A stretch of 64,000 nt of DNA from JAAYJR01 sp964545315. GTDB taxonomy: Bacteria; Bacteroidota; Bacteroidia; Bacteroidales; Prolixibacteraceae. Below, piece by piece: positions 26,301 through 36,089 of this stretch. Made by a program: the position numbers and the translations under genes. The stretch lies in the NCBI GenBank assembly GCA_964545315.1, contig CAZJGI010000003.1:53488-117487 (forward strand). The letters are read 5' to 3'. The notes below the pieces were generated by a model, which was not told where the DNA came from, searched no databases, and worked only from the letters and a program-made list of their open reading frames with translations. Numbering within the stretch: position 1 is the stretch's first letter; every line of letters starts with the position of its first letter.

Positions 26301-27668
26301 GTGAGAAAAAAATTTTTGATATTAATCATACTGTTAAACCAGTTAGTAATTCCATTATTCGGATTAACTGAATTATCAGGTCATAGAAGTGTTGTGCAAG
26401 GAACAGACAGCTTAGTGAATCAAAAAAAGCTGAAAGCAGAGATAATTGTTATTGGTGATGAAATTCTGATAGGTCAGATTGTAGATACTAATTCATCATG
26501 GATAGCAGAACATTTAAATATGCATGGAATTGAAGTTCGTCAGATCACTGCAGTCCACGATGAACCGGAACATATGATGGAGGCATTGAGAAGAGCAGAA
26601 GGAAGGGTTGACCTTGTTATTACAACCGGTGGATTAGGGCCAACCATCGATGATATTACAAAGTCTGTGCTTTGTACTTATTTTAATACTAAGCTGGTTT
26701 TTCATGAACCCACATTGCAGAATATAAAGGAGCTGGTTAACAAAAGAGGTATGGTTATGAATATTTATAATCAAAATCAGGCACTTATACCGGAGATTTG
26801 TACCCCACTACCTAATAAGGCAGGTACAGCCCCAGGGATATGGATAGAAAGGAATAATACAATTTTTATTTCATTGCCCGGTGTGCCGCATGAGATGAAG
26901 CACATAATGACAAATAGTGTATTGCCCTATCTTGAAAAGTATGATAAAATCAATTCGATATACCATAAGACTATATTAACACAGGGTTTACCGGAATCAG
27001 CTCTTTCTGAAAAACTTAAGGAATGGGAGTCAACTCTTCCCAAAAATATAAAACTGGCTTACCTGCCTGATCCTTACTCAGTACGTCTGAGGCTTTCAGC
27101 AATGGGGCCTGATAAGAATATCCTTGAAAAGCAGGTGGAAGAGGAAATTGAAAAACTTAAAAAATATATTCCTGATAATATATATGGTTATAATAATGAG
27201 ACGCTTGCTGAGGTGGTTGTTAGATTATTAATTATGAAAAATAAAACTTTATCGGTAGTGGAAAATGGTACAGGCGGTTTTATTTCTCATTTAATTACGT
27301 CGGTTAAGGGAAGTGACACTTACTATAAAGGAGGAGTTACTGTAAGTTCGTCAGAATTATCCCAAAAACTGCTTGGCGTTGATGTCAATTTACCAAATCA
27401 GAATAGGGAAGATAGTGAAATGGTGTTAAGGGAAATGATAAATGGAGCCAAAAAATTATTCGGAACTGATTATGTAGTTGCTACTTTGGGTGTTACCGGT
27501 TCTGTTAGCTCAACTGAAGATTCTTCATCCGGTATTATATGGATAGCCGTGGCGGGCCCTGACACTGTTGTAATTGAAAAAATGATGACAGGCGATAACA
27601 GTGAGCGAAATACTGTTAAGTCGGCACAGACTGCTTTACAGTTACTGAGAAGGACATTAATAAAATAA
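26301..27668 (+). CDS. Divergent CinA paralogue with N-terminal hydrophobic leader
   Basis: 455 residues from a GTG start. Residues 45-455 align along their length with the CinA encoded directly upstream, so this is a tandem duplicate. The first 22 residues (MRKKFLILIILLNQLVIPLFGL) look like a signal peptide, absent from the upstream copy and unusual for CinA. The COG1058 half is well kept (IGDEILIGQIVDTNSSW, GGLGPTIDD). In the C-terminal half the catalytic AESCTGG is V-E-N-G-T-G-G (Asn322 in place of Ser) and SGIAGPDGG is lost, so NMN deamidase activity is unlikely. A shorter form without leader could start at GTG 26415. The gene is intact and its frame is clean, so it seems maintained. Confidence 0.85.
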   Translation: MRKKFLILIILLNQLVIPLFGLTELSGHRSVVQGTDSLVNQKKLKAEIIVIGDEILIGQIVDTNSSWIAEHLNMHGIEVRQITAVHDEPEHMMEALRRAEGRVDLVITTGGLGPTIDDITKSVLCTYFNTKLVFHEPTLQNIKELVNKRGMVMNIYNQNQALIPEICTPLPNKAGTAPGIWIERNNTIFISLPGVPHEMKHIMTNSVLPYLEKYDKINSIYHKTILTQGLPESALSEKLKEWESTLPKNIKLAYLPDPYSVRLRLSAMGPDKNILEKQVEEEIEKLKKYIPDNIYGYNNETLAEVVVRLLIMKNKTLSVVENGTGGFISHLITSVKGSDTYYKGGVTVSSSELSQKLLGVDVNLPNQNREDSEMVLREMINGAKKLFGTDYVVATLGVTGSVSSTEDSSSGIIWIAVAGPDTVVIEKMMTGDNSERNTVKSAQTALQLLRRTLIK

Positions 27669-27804
27669 AGGCCAACAGGTAAAGTTGCGCTTACCAAAAT
27701 ATTAAATAATTTTAAAACTTACTGAGAGGTTATTCGTTATAATTAATAAATGTTTTTGGCCTGCTGTTTGATGCTGAGAACCATAATATAAAATTTCCTG
27801 ACAA

Positions 27805-30294
27805 ATGAAAAAAATCATAATCATAAGCACAATAATAATTGCATTGTTGGTAGGTTTTTTAATAGCAGTACCCTTGTTTTTTAAACAGCCTTTACTGGAA
27901 AAAATCAAAACCTTGATAAACAAAAATATTAATGCTGAAGTTGAATTCTCAGATTTGAAATTAAATCTTTTTCGGAATTTTCCCACACTGACAATGGAGT
28001 TGACCGATGTAATGGTAAAAGGGAGAGATGATTTTCAAAATGATACTCTTTTTGCAGTACCATCCTTAAGGGCCAATACACCTCTTGGCCAATTATTCAA
28101 TATGGATAATTTAAGTATTAAGGAAATAAGTATGCATGAGCCACATCTTAAGCTGGTAGTTGCCGATTCAGGCCAGGTCAACTGGGATATTGCATTAGAA
28201 ACAGGGACTGAAACAGATATCACCTCGCCCGGGGATGGTTTCACATTAAAACTTGATGAGATAATCATTTCAGACGCCGGATTTATCTATGAAGACCGGG
28301 AGGCAGATATGCTGCTTTTACTTGAAGATATTGATATAAATATAGCAGGGAAATTGTATGGAACTGCGGCACAAGTGCTTGCTGAAGGTATGGCAGAACA
28401 GCTATCTTTCACATACGGGAATATTAATTACATTTCAAAAGTAGCTGTGAAAACTACCTCCCTGCTTGATGTTGATTATGACAAGATGGATATCAGAATT
28501 GAGGAAAGTCAATTATTGGTAAACCGGCTTCCGATGGAAGTAACAGGATTGATACAGATACCTGATGACAGTATGTTTTTCGATTTACAGTTCAAAACTA
28601 AAGAATCAGGTTTTGATAATTTTCTTGCACTAGTACCACCCGGTTATGAAGATTACCTGAAGAACATAAAAACCAGAGGAAATGCAATTCTGGAAGGTAC
28701 TGTTAATGGTCTCTATTATGAAGAAATTTATCCGGCTTTTAATATAAATATTGATGTAACAGACGGGAATTTTCATTATGCTGACCTGCCTGAAGAGATA
28801 AAAAATATTTATGCAGATATTTCTGTTCATAAACCACAGGGAATTCTTGATCTTACAGAGGTTAAAATTTCTAAAGCACATGCTGAAGTAAAAAACAGCC
28901 CCGTTGACCTGTCTTTAAACTTGAAAAATCCAGTCTCTGACCTCTATTTTAACGGAGCATTCAAGGGAAATGTTAATTTAAATGACTGGAAAGACGCACT
29001 TCCTCTTGATAGCGTTAATATAGCAGGCTTAATAAATGCTGACATTGTTGTTACGGGTAATTATTCAATGGTTGAGAATAAGGAATATGACAGAATAAAA
29101 TCTGAAGGAGCTGTTCTGCTTTCCAATTTTATTTATGAATCATCGGAGTTGACTCAAAAGATATATATACCTGAAGGTACACTTGATTTTACTCCAAGGG
29201 CTTTAAACCTGAATGGATTAAATGTTAAAATAGGACAGAGCGATATCAGGTTATGGGGTAATGTCCTAAACTATCTGGATTATATTTTCAAGGGCGAAAC
29301 CCTGGCTGCAAATTTAAACTTGTCATCTTCATTGTTGAACGTTAATGAGCTTTTGCGTTTACAGATAAAAAATGAAATATCTGGTCAAACCGTTGCAGAT
29401 AGTACAGATACTGATGAAAAACTGGTTTTTGATATTCCCCGAAATATAAATTTTAAGTTTCAATCGGATATCAACCGTGTAATATTCGAGAAAATGTCTG
29501 TTAATGATGTTAATGGATTAATTACTGCACAAAATGGGAAACTTGTTTTGGACGGATTAAATATGAGGATATTAGATGGGGAATTACAATTATCAGGTTC
29601 TTATGAAAATACGCCTGATAATAAACCGTTGTTTGATCTTGGTTTGAATATATTGAAAGTCGATATTCCACAAGCCTTTAAAACGCTGACCAGTATTCAA
29701 AAAATGATCCCAATTGCCGGAAGCAGTGTGGGGAAATTTAATTCTGAAATGAAAGTGAAAGGACAATTCAGTCCTGACTTTAAATTATTATCTTCTGCAA
29801 TAGACGGGTCAGGAAGGTTTAGCACTGAAAGTTTAAGTATTAATGAATCCCCGGTTTTTGAAAAACTTAAAGGAATACTCAAATCAGAAAAATTAAAAAA
29901 TATTAAGGTGAGTGATTTTGATGCATATGTTGAAATTGAGCAGGGAGGTATAAGACTAAAACCTTTTACTACAAACGTTTCAGGTCAGGAAGCAACTATT
30001 TCAGGTACACTGAACACAGAGAATTTGCTGGATATGAAACTGGATTTTATTGTTGAAAGAGAGGCATTTGGCCCTGACATTGAGAATATATTGAAAATGC
30101 TGCCTGGAGAGGAACGAATTCAATTGCTGCCTGCTTCAGTCGTCTTAAAAGGCCCTGTTGGCAATCCTGAGGTTAGTGTTAACCTTGAGGAAGCACGTAA
30201 ACAAATTACTGAAGAGGTAAAAAAATCGGCAAAGGAAGATATACAGAAGTCATTGAATAAAATTGGGGAAGGACTTAGGAAAATAATTAAATAA
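27805..30294 (+). CDS. AsmA family protein
   Basis: 829 residues. A single N-terminal membrane anchor (IIIISTIIIALLVGFLIAVPLFF) precedes the AsmA N-terminal pattern: KIKTLINKNINAEVEFSDLKLNLFRNFPTLTMELTDV. The rest is a long beta-rich region, ending with the AsmA-C-like DFDAYVEIEQGGIRLKPFTTNVSGQEATISGTLNTENLLDMKLDF segment. AsmA-like proteins are predicted to form grooves carrying lipids between membranes. The C-terminal helix (KKSAKEDIQKSLNKIGEGLRKIIK) is basic and amphipathic. No partner is coded beside it; a large surface protein follows 106 bases downstream. Confidence 0.88.
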   Translation: MKKIIIISTIIIALLVGFLIAVPLFFKQPLLEKIKTLINKNINAEVEFSDLKLNLFRNFPTLTMELTDVMVKGRDDFQNDTLFAVPSLRANTPLGQLFNMDNLSIKEISMHEPHLKLVVADSGQVNWDIALETGTETDITSPGDGFTLKLDEIIISDAGFIYEDREADMLLLLEDIDINIAGKLYGTAAQVLAEGMAEQLSFTYGNINYISKVAVKTTSLLDVDYDKMDIRIEESQLLVNRLPMEVTGLIQIPDDSMFFDLQFKTKESGFDNFLALVPPGYEDYLKNIKTRGNAILEGTVNGLYYEEIYPAFNINIDVTDGNFHYADLPEEIKNIYADISVHKPQGILDLTEVKISKAHAEVKNSPVDLSLNLKNPVSDLYFNGAFKGNVNLNDWKDALPLDSVNIAGLINADIVVTGNYSMVENKEYDRIKSEGAVLLSNFIYESSELTQKIYIPEGTLDFTPRALNLNGLNVKIGQSDIRLWGNVLNYLDYIFKGETLAANLNLSSSLLNVNELLRLQIKNEISGQTVADSTDTDEKLVFDIPRNINFKFQSDINRVIFEKMSVNDVNGLITAQNGKLVLDGLNMRILDGELQLSGSYENTPDNKPLFDLGLNILKVDIPQAFKTLTSIQKMIPIAGSSVGKFNSEMKVKGQFSPDFKLLSSAIDGSGRFSTESLSINESPVFEKLKGILKSEKLKNIKVSDFDAYVEIEQGGIRLKPFTTNVSGQEATISGTLNTENLLDMKLDFIVEREAFGPDIENILKMLPGEERIQLLPASVVLKGPVGNPEVSVNLEEARKQITEEVKKSAKEDIQKSLNKIGEGLRKIIK

Positions 30295-30400
30295 AATTGC
30301 ATGTCTTAAAAGTATTTAATACAGCATACTTTTCAATATTAAATTTTACTATTTGCTTTTGATGGTGTTGTAAATATCAGACAATATGTATTTTTGGAGT

Positions 30401-33292
30401 ATGAATAAAATTATTCCATTCCTGTTTATTATAATATTTAGTAATGCATCTTACGCCCAATATTTTAATACAGGGCAGGATCCGGCATCAATTAAGTGGA
30501 GACAATTACACACCGCTCATTTTCATCTTATATTCCCTGATTATTATGAATCGCAGGCTCAAAAACTGGCAGGGAAACTTGAAGAGGTATATTCCTATGC
30601 TGGTTACACATTAAAAAACAATCCGGAAAAAATATCTATTATACTTCATACACAGACAATCCACTCGAATGGCTTGATAGCATGGGCTCCTAAACGGGCT
30701 GAATTATTCACTATACCACATCAGTCAATTTACCCTCAGGATTGGCTCGAGCAGCTTGCATTGCATGAAACCCGTCATGTTGTCCAGATCGACAAAGTAA
30801 ATAAACTTTTACCCGGTCTTTTAAAAATGCTGTTCGGGGAGCAGGTTACAGCACTTGTTTTCGGAGGTTACCTTCCGTGGTGGGTAATTGAAGGAGATGC
30901 TGTAGTGACAGAAACATCATTAAGTAACTACGGAAGAGGAAGATTGCCCTCATTCCTTATGGAGCACAAAGCCCAATGTGTTGAGAAAGGAATCTTCTCA
31001 TATGATAAAGCGTATTTGGGTTCATATCGTGATTTTGTACCGGATCATTATAAACTCGGATATTTATTGGTAGGCAGTACCCGGGTACGATACGGTTCAT
31101 CAATATGGGAAGAAGCTTTATGGAGGATCGGTGACAAGCCGCTTTCGTTGAATCCGGTGAATCATACGTTAAAGAGAATGACAGGGATGAATAAAGTTAA
31201 ACTTTATAATTCGGTCTTTGACAGCCTTACAACGGCCTGGGTAAATGAAGATAAAATATACCAGTCAGGCCCTTTCAGAATTATTTCACCGTCTCCTGAA
31301 AAATTTACAAGTTATAATTATAACCACTGGATAAATGATTCAATGCTGATTTCCTATAAAACGTCGTTTAACACTATACCGGAATTTGTCAGGATAACTA
31401 AAGGCAGTAAAACTGAAAAATTATTGACACCTGGTAATATATTTGAGGAATCTGTAAACTACCGTGGCGATTGGATTATTTATTCAGAAAAAATAAGTGA
31501 CATTCGCTGGCAGCATTCCGGAAAGTCGATTATAAGGATGCATAACATTGTATCTAACCAAAAAATAGATATTGTTCCTGAGCATACATGTTTTGCACCG
31601 GCTGTTTCACCCTCACTGGACAAAGTTGCTGTTATTGAAGCAGATTATTCAAATAACTATTATCTCTCTTTATATGATATAAGGGAGGGTAAGCTTCTTA
31701 CAAGGTTTAAATCACCGGGTAATAATTATTTATTGAATCCCGAATGGTTGAATGATCATGAATTGGCAGTAATTATACTCAGTGAAAATGGGAAACGTAT
31801 AGCTAAAATTAATCCGGAAACATTTGAAATTGAACTATTGGTCCGGCAGGATTTGGGCAACATAAAACATCTTAGGAAGTCAGGAGATTATCTATACTTT
31901 ATCAGTTCATATTCAGGCAAAAACAGTCTATACAGGCTAAATACTCATGATCTTGCGATTGAACAGATACATGAGTCCCGTTTCGGCGTTGAAAGTCCGG
32001 CGGTATCGCCAGGCGGATCAGAAATTGCTTTAAGCGATTATACTTCTGATGGATTCAGGATCATTGAAATTCAAGTTGATGATAGTGAGGTTATTCCGTT
32101 TGAAAATATATCCAGTGCTAATTATAAGCTGGCAGAAGAACTTTCAGATCAGGAGGCAGGCCATCCTGTTTTATCAGGCAGGGCATCAGTTGATTATCAA
32201 TCTGAAAAATATAAAAAAACTAGTGGGTTATTAAATTTTCACAGTTGGGCACCTATGTATATCGATCCGGAGCTTTATGAAATTTCCCCGGGTATCAGCC
32301 TCGCTTCACAAAATTTACTTGGTACCTCTGTGACAACTGCCGGCTATAGAAGAGACTTATCTGAAAAGACAGGCAAATTTATTCTAAACTATAGTTATAA
32401 GGGATTATTTCCAGTGACAGATATTAAGTTTAATGCAGGAAACAGAAAAGCAGTTTACAATGTTATTAATACCACTCTTAATGAAAATAATGAAGTTACA
32501 AAGAGTGATACAACCCTTACGAGGGTGGATTGGACAGAAATAAACACCGGCCTGGATATTAACCTGCCCCTCAACCTGTCGAGGGGAAAATATAACCGTC
32601 TACTCCAACCTGAAATCAGATTTGATTATCTTTTTTATAAGCATAATGCTCCCAACCTTAAACAGCTTCCGGAAGGAAATTCCCATTCATTAAGCTACCG
32701 TGGCTATTACCATCAGTTAATGAAGAAGAGCTACCTTGATGTATATCCTGATTTCGGATTTCTAATTGACGGAACAATTAAGCATTCCTTTTCGGGAATT
32801 ATGAGATCTGATAAACTAACAGCATTGCAGGGAATATTGTATATGCCGGGAATCTTGAAAAATCATGGGATAAAAATATACGGTGGAATACAGAAAAAAA
32901 TTAATAACAATTTAATGGAATTCTCCGATGTCATAAGATTTACCAGAGGCTGGAACCGGATAAGTTCCACTGAGTTATCAACAATATCGGCAGATTATAA
33001 ATTTCCGCTATTATATCCTGATATCAGTATTGGGGGCCTGTTGTACATTAGAAGGATAAAAGCTTCGTTATTTACTGATTATTCCCGGGTGGAGGGGGAT
33101 ATATATCAAAACGGGCAAAAGGTCTCTAAATTCAAAGAAAGGCTTTTATCTACAGGTTCTGAATTTACTGCCGATGTTAACTATATGCGTTTTTATGCCC
33201 CATCGGAAATTGGATTCAGGGCCACTTTTCTGCCGGAAAGACGACAGGGATTGTTTGAATTATTGTTTTCAATCGATTTCAATACATTGTAA
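30401..33292 (+). CDS. Large envelope protein: HExxH peptidase-like domain, PD40-type propeller and C-terminal beta-rich region
   Basis: 963 residues; I start at ATG 30401 because MNKIIPFLFIIIFSNASYAQ is a normal signal peptide, whereas the earlier Met at 30386 adds MYFWS before it. Residues 20-290 include LHETRHVVQID (His122-Glu123...His126) and, about 40 residues on, WWVIEGDAVVTE (Glu164), the spacing of a gluzincin zinc site. Residues about 300-590 hold TolB/PD40-like repeats (SPSLDKVAVIEADY, SPGGSEIALSDYTSDG). The final 330 residues are beta-rich and end in an aromatic, outer-membrane-like strand (LFELLFSIDFNTL). It may be an outer-membrane-anchored protease; the role is unknown. The last 24 bases overlap the convergent phosphoesterase. 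Confidence 0.7.
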   Translation: MNKIIPFLFIIIFSNASYAQYFNTGQDPASIKWRQLHTAHFHLIFPDYYESQAQKLAGKLEEVYSYAGYTLKNNPEKISIILHTQTIHSNGLIAWAPKRAELFTIPHQSIYPQDWLEQLALHETRHVVQIDKVNKLLPGLLKMLFGEQVTALVFGGYLPWWVIEGDAVVTETSLSNYGRGRLPSFLMEHKAQCVEKGIFSYDKAYLGSYRDFVPDHYKLGYLLVGSTRVRYGSSIWEEALWRIGDKPLSLNPVNHTLKRMTGMNKVKLYNSVFDSLTTAWVNEDKIYQSGPFRIISPSPEKFTSYNYNHWINDSMLISYKTSFNTIPEFVRITKGSKTEKLLTPGNIFEESVNYRGDWIIYSEKISDIRWQHSGKSIIRMHNIVSNQKIDIVPEHTCFAPAVSPSLDKVAVIEADYSNNYYLSLYDIREGKLLTRFKSPGNNYLLNPEWLNDHELAVIILSENGKRIAKINPETFEIELLVRQDLGNIKHLRKSGDYLYFISSYSGKNSLYRLNTHDLAIEQIHESRFGVESPAVSPGGSEIALSDYTSDGFRIIEIQVDDSEVIPFENISSANYKLAEELSDQEAGHPVLSGRASVDYQSEKYKKTSGLLNFHSWAPMYIDPELYEISPGISLASQNLLGTSVTTAGYRRDLSEKTGKFILNYSYKGLFPVTDIKFNAGNRKAVYNVINTTLNENNEVTKSDTTLTRVDWTEINTGLDINLPLNLSRGKYNRLLQPEIRFDYLFYKHNAPNLKQLPEGNSHSLSYRGYYHQLMKKSYLDVYPDFGFLIDGTIKHSFSGIMRSDKLTALQGILYMPGILKNHGIKIYGGIQKKINNNLMEFSDVIRFTRGWNRISSTELSTISADYKFPLLYPDISIGGLLYIRRIKASLFTDYSRVEGDIYQNGQKVSKFKERLLSTGSEFTADVNYMRFYAPSEIGFRATFLPERRQGLFELLFSIDFNTL

Positions 33293-34468
33293 AGTAAAAA
33301 CTGTAATTTCTGACGGCATATCAATCCTCCAGGGAAAACCTATTGTTCCAAGACCTGTGTTGACATATAGTAAAGAATTTCCATAAGAATAAAGTCCACC
33401 CCAAAACTGGCGGGATAACCATGCGATGCTGAAAGGGATACCTGCCGGTTTTATTCCCCATTGCATACCATGAGTGTGCCCGGAAAGAGTCAAGTCTATA
33501 TCATTCCATTCCTTAATACAACTTTCCCAATGGGCAGGATCATGAGATAAAAGTATTATGAAGGAAGCTTTAGGGATTGAATCTAAAGTCTTTTCTAAAT
33601 CAGCATACTGAGGGAAAGGGGAATGTCCCCAGTTTTCAACACCACTTACGAAGATGGAATCATCATTTTTTTTGATAACTGAATGTTCATTTCTTAAAAG
33701 TTTGAATCCCATTTTTTTATGAGATGATACAATACCATTAAAATTATTATGCCTGGAATCCATACTTTCCCAGTCAGTATAATCACCATAATCATGATTT
33801 CCCAGTATTGAAAAAGATAGGCAATCTTTAGTCATGTTTGAAAAAATATCTTCAAAACCTTTAGTTTCATATGAAAAATTATTTACCATATCACCTGTAA
33901 AAACCAATAGATCATAGTCTATTTCTGAAATGAGTTCACTTGTCTTTATCATCAGCTCTTTAGAATAAAGATAATTACCAAGATGCACATCTGAGATTTG
34001 TACGATTTTATAATTATTAAAAGAGCGTGGAAGATCCTTAAATTGTAAATCTACACGATTAATAACTAAGTCTTTAACTCCAAATATAGTTCCATAAAAA
34101 AGCACAGGGGCAACTCCTGATGAAATTATAATTCCCATAAAAGAAAATATCTTACTTCGCTTTTGTAGAAATAGCAAACTGAGAAGAAGAAAGAAGGTCA
34201 TAATTATATCAATAATAAAAAGGGCAAGCATTATTGCATTAAATAAAGAATACAGGGAATAGTTAACCTCATCTCTGATATTACCAGGATATATATATAG
34301 AATGATGAATTCTCCAAAAATGAGAAAATGTATCATTCCCAAAAGCCATTGAGTATATTTTACATTTTTTTTTGGAATGATCTTAGAAATAGATAGAATA
34401 GTACCAATACCCATCAAAATAAAAAACAGGAAAAAGAGAGAAAGGTATATTATAGAGAATGATCTCAT
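33269..34468 (-). CDS. Membrane-anchored metallophosphoesterase
   Basis: 399 residues. About five membrane helices lie in the first 145 residues, followed by a calcineurin-like phosphoesterase domain with all metal-binding blocks: ISDVHLGN, FTGDMVNN, LGNHDYGDY, LLSHDP and LSGHTHGMQWG. This layout matches the YkuE/YaeI-like group of membrane-bound phosphoesterases; YaeI and relatives act on lipid pyrophosphates, but the substrate here is not shown. The 3' end overlaps the convergent large envelope protein gene by 24 bases. The start opens onto the AT-rich island. Confidence 0.9.
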   Translation of the reverse strand: MRSFSIIYLSLFFLFFILMGIGTILSISKIIPKKNVKYTQWLLGMIHFLIFGEFIILYIYPGNIRDEVNYSLYSLFNAIMLALFIIDIIMTFFLLLSLLFLQKRSKIFSFMGIIISSGVAPVLFYGTIFGVKDLVINRVDLQFKDLPRSFNNYKIVQISDVHLGNYLYSKELMIKTSELISEIDYDLLVFTGDMVNNFSYETKGFEDIFSNMTKDCLSFSILGNHDYGDYTDWESMDSRHNNFNGIVSSHKKMGFKLLRNEHSVIKKNDDSIFVSGVENWGHSPFPQYADLEKTLDSIPKASFIILLSHDPAHWESCIKEWNDIDLTLSGHTHGMQWGIKPAGIPFSIAWLSRQFWGGLYSYGNSLLYVNTGLGTIGFPWRIDMPSEITVFTLQCIEID

Positions 34469-35263
34469 GACCTAATTATAATTTTATTTAATCAGTTAAA
34501 ATCCTGAAACTAAAAAAAAATTGTAAATTGTTATATCTCAATACATTAAACAAATATTAAGTGGTTGAGAATTAAATATATCAAAATTAACGGGTAAATG
34601 TAAGCAAACATTTGATTCAGGACCAATAAAAGGCAATATAGAAAAGAAGTACTTCGACAAAAATTAATGCGGAAGATTATCAGCGATGCATTATAAAAAA
34701 AATCAAATATAAAAAACAACAGGGTAGAAGTAAAATTTTCAATAATATAACTTTTACTAATGTAACTAATGAATTAGATATAAATTTGAACACTTTTTGA
34801 ATAAAAATATGTAATATATTATAATACTATTATTCATTAAACCAGTAACTTAAAGATAAATATTTAAAGTAAATTATAGGAATTAAAACAAAAAATCAAT
34901 ATTTATTTAATAATTAATCTGTTTTAATCGTTTAATTAACTATAAACCAATTGATTAATTTGAAATATTTGAAGTAATATATAGATATTACCCGTATTGG
35001 TACCTATCTGAAAATAATAAAGCACAAAATATTATAATTCAATCATATAATACAAAATATTATATAAAATATACTAGGATAATAAAAATTATACAAATGT
35101 AAAAACATCACAATTTTTCATCTCGTTACATATATAATAGTATTTATACACACTATACTTTTTAAATTATAAATATCAGTCAACCGATAAAACAGATGAA
35201 AAAATTTTATACATTTGTATAAGCGCATTATTGAGAAAAAATTACACATATAAAAAAGCAGTT
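34469..35263. other. AT-rich gene-poor region upstream of the XRE regulator
   Basis: About 795 bases, visibly more AT-rich than the rest of the window, with no plausible ORF or RNA gene. Features seen: long A/T runs, TATATA-rich stretches, and two related dyads, TTATACAAATGTAAAA at 35089-35104 (followed by AAACATCA) and TTATACATTTGTATAA at 35207-35222. Regions like this are often silenced or horizontally acquired DNA in other bacteria, but no integrase, repeat ends or tRNA site is present. Confidence 0.6.
35207..35222. promoter_or_regulatory. Perfect dyad before the XRE gene, candidate operator/promoter
   Basis: TTATACA-TT-TGTATAA, a perfect 7-2-7 inverted repeat ending 41 bases before the ATG of the XRE gene. 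Its centre also contains TACATTTG, which fits the Bacteroidota -7 element TAnnTTTG, so a protein bound here would cover the promoter. A related imperfect copy lies at 35089-35104, and two more lie downstream of the gene. Confidence 0.45.
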
Positions 35264-35650
35264 ATGAAAGACAGAATTAAAAAATTTATAGATTACAAAG
35301 GTGTGTCACCAGGAGACCTGGCTGAAATAACTGAGGTACAGAGATCAAATATATCACACATATTCAATGGTCGAAACAAGCCCGGAGCCTTATTTATAGA
35401 GAAATTCCTTTTAGCATTTCCTGACATCAATGCCCGATGGTTAATGACGGGCGAAGGATCAATGCTTGATAAAAAGAGTTCTGATGAGATTCCATTGAAT
35501 TTACCTGAACAGGAGGTTAGGAGCGAACCTGATGTTGTTTATGGAAAAGAAAAAAAAGTTACAAATGAAAATAAGAAACAAGTTGAGAAAATTGTTATGT
35601 TTTATTCTGATGGTACATTCTATATGTACAATTCAAAAAATCCATATTAA
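35264..35650 (+). CDS. XRE-family helix-turn-helix transcriptional regulator
   Basis: 128 residues from ATG 35264; an in-frame TTG eleven codons upstream is less likely. Residues about 3-62 form a lambda-repressor-like HTH (RIKKFIDYKGVSPGDLAEITEVQRSNISHIFNGRNKPG), followed by FLLAFPDINARWLMTGEGSML, a pattern frequent in Bacteroidota phage-type and stress-type repressors. The C-terminal 60 residues are charged (KKVTNENKKQVEKIV) and end in a short beta segment (VMFYSDGTFYMYN); no peptidase or metal site is seen. The gene is alone in an AT-rich stretch and is flanked on both sides by TACA-nn-TGTA dyads, suggesting self-control. Its target genes are not evident nearby. Confidence 0.85.
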   Translation: MKDRIKKFIDYKGVSPGDLAEITEVQRSNISHIFNGRNKPGALFIEKFLLAFPDINARWLMTGEGSMLDKKSSDEIPLNLPEQEVRSEPDVVYGKEKKVTNENKKQVEKIVMFYSDGTFYMYNSKNPY

Positions 35651-36089
35651 CTCAAATGATACTAACAACACATGTAGCACTATTCAATAGTTTTTTTCAC
35701 ATTTGTGTAATACACATAACAGGTTTAATTTTGAAATGTTACGTATGTTAAAAACATCATATAATTTTACATATGTGTAATTTGTGCTTATGCTATTATT
35801 TTTTGATAACGTATCATTGTCAGGATTTCATTTGTTTATATTTATAATTTTTAATTATGATTTTCGTAAAAAACTTAATGATTCGTAATAAATTAAGATC
35901 ACTTTTTTGCACCATAATACCTAACTTATTTCAAATGAATAACCAGAAAAGATATAACATGCATTTGAATTTATCCATATACTTTTGTAATTTTTGAATA
36001 TATATCGTTTCATTACAATATAATCCGGAGGATTATTCAAATCAGGAATACAAAATATTCTGTATATTTACCACCAAACATATATAAAT
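35651..36089. other. AT-rich region between the XRE gene and pyrK
   Basis: 439 bases without an ORF of note. It holds TTCACATTTGTGTAA at 35696-35710 (core CACA-TT-TGTG) and TTTTACATATGTGTAA at 35765-35780 (core ACATATGT), both similar to the dyad before the XRE gene. The stretch AAAAACATCATATAATTTT at about 35750 repeats the context seen at 35101. A TACTTTTG box at 35980-35987 could be a -7 element for pyrK, but no well-spaced -33 element is seen. Confidence 0.5.

Noticed and set aside
34469..35263. Prophage or integrative element
   Set aside because: Apart from one XRE gene and AT-rich DNA there is no integrase, phage gene, direct repeat or tRNA attachment site.
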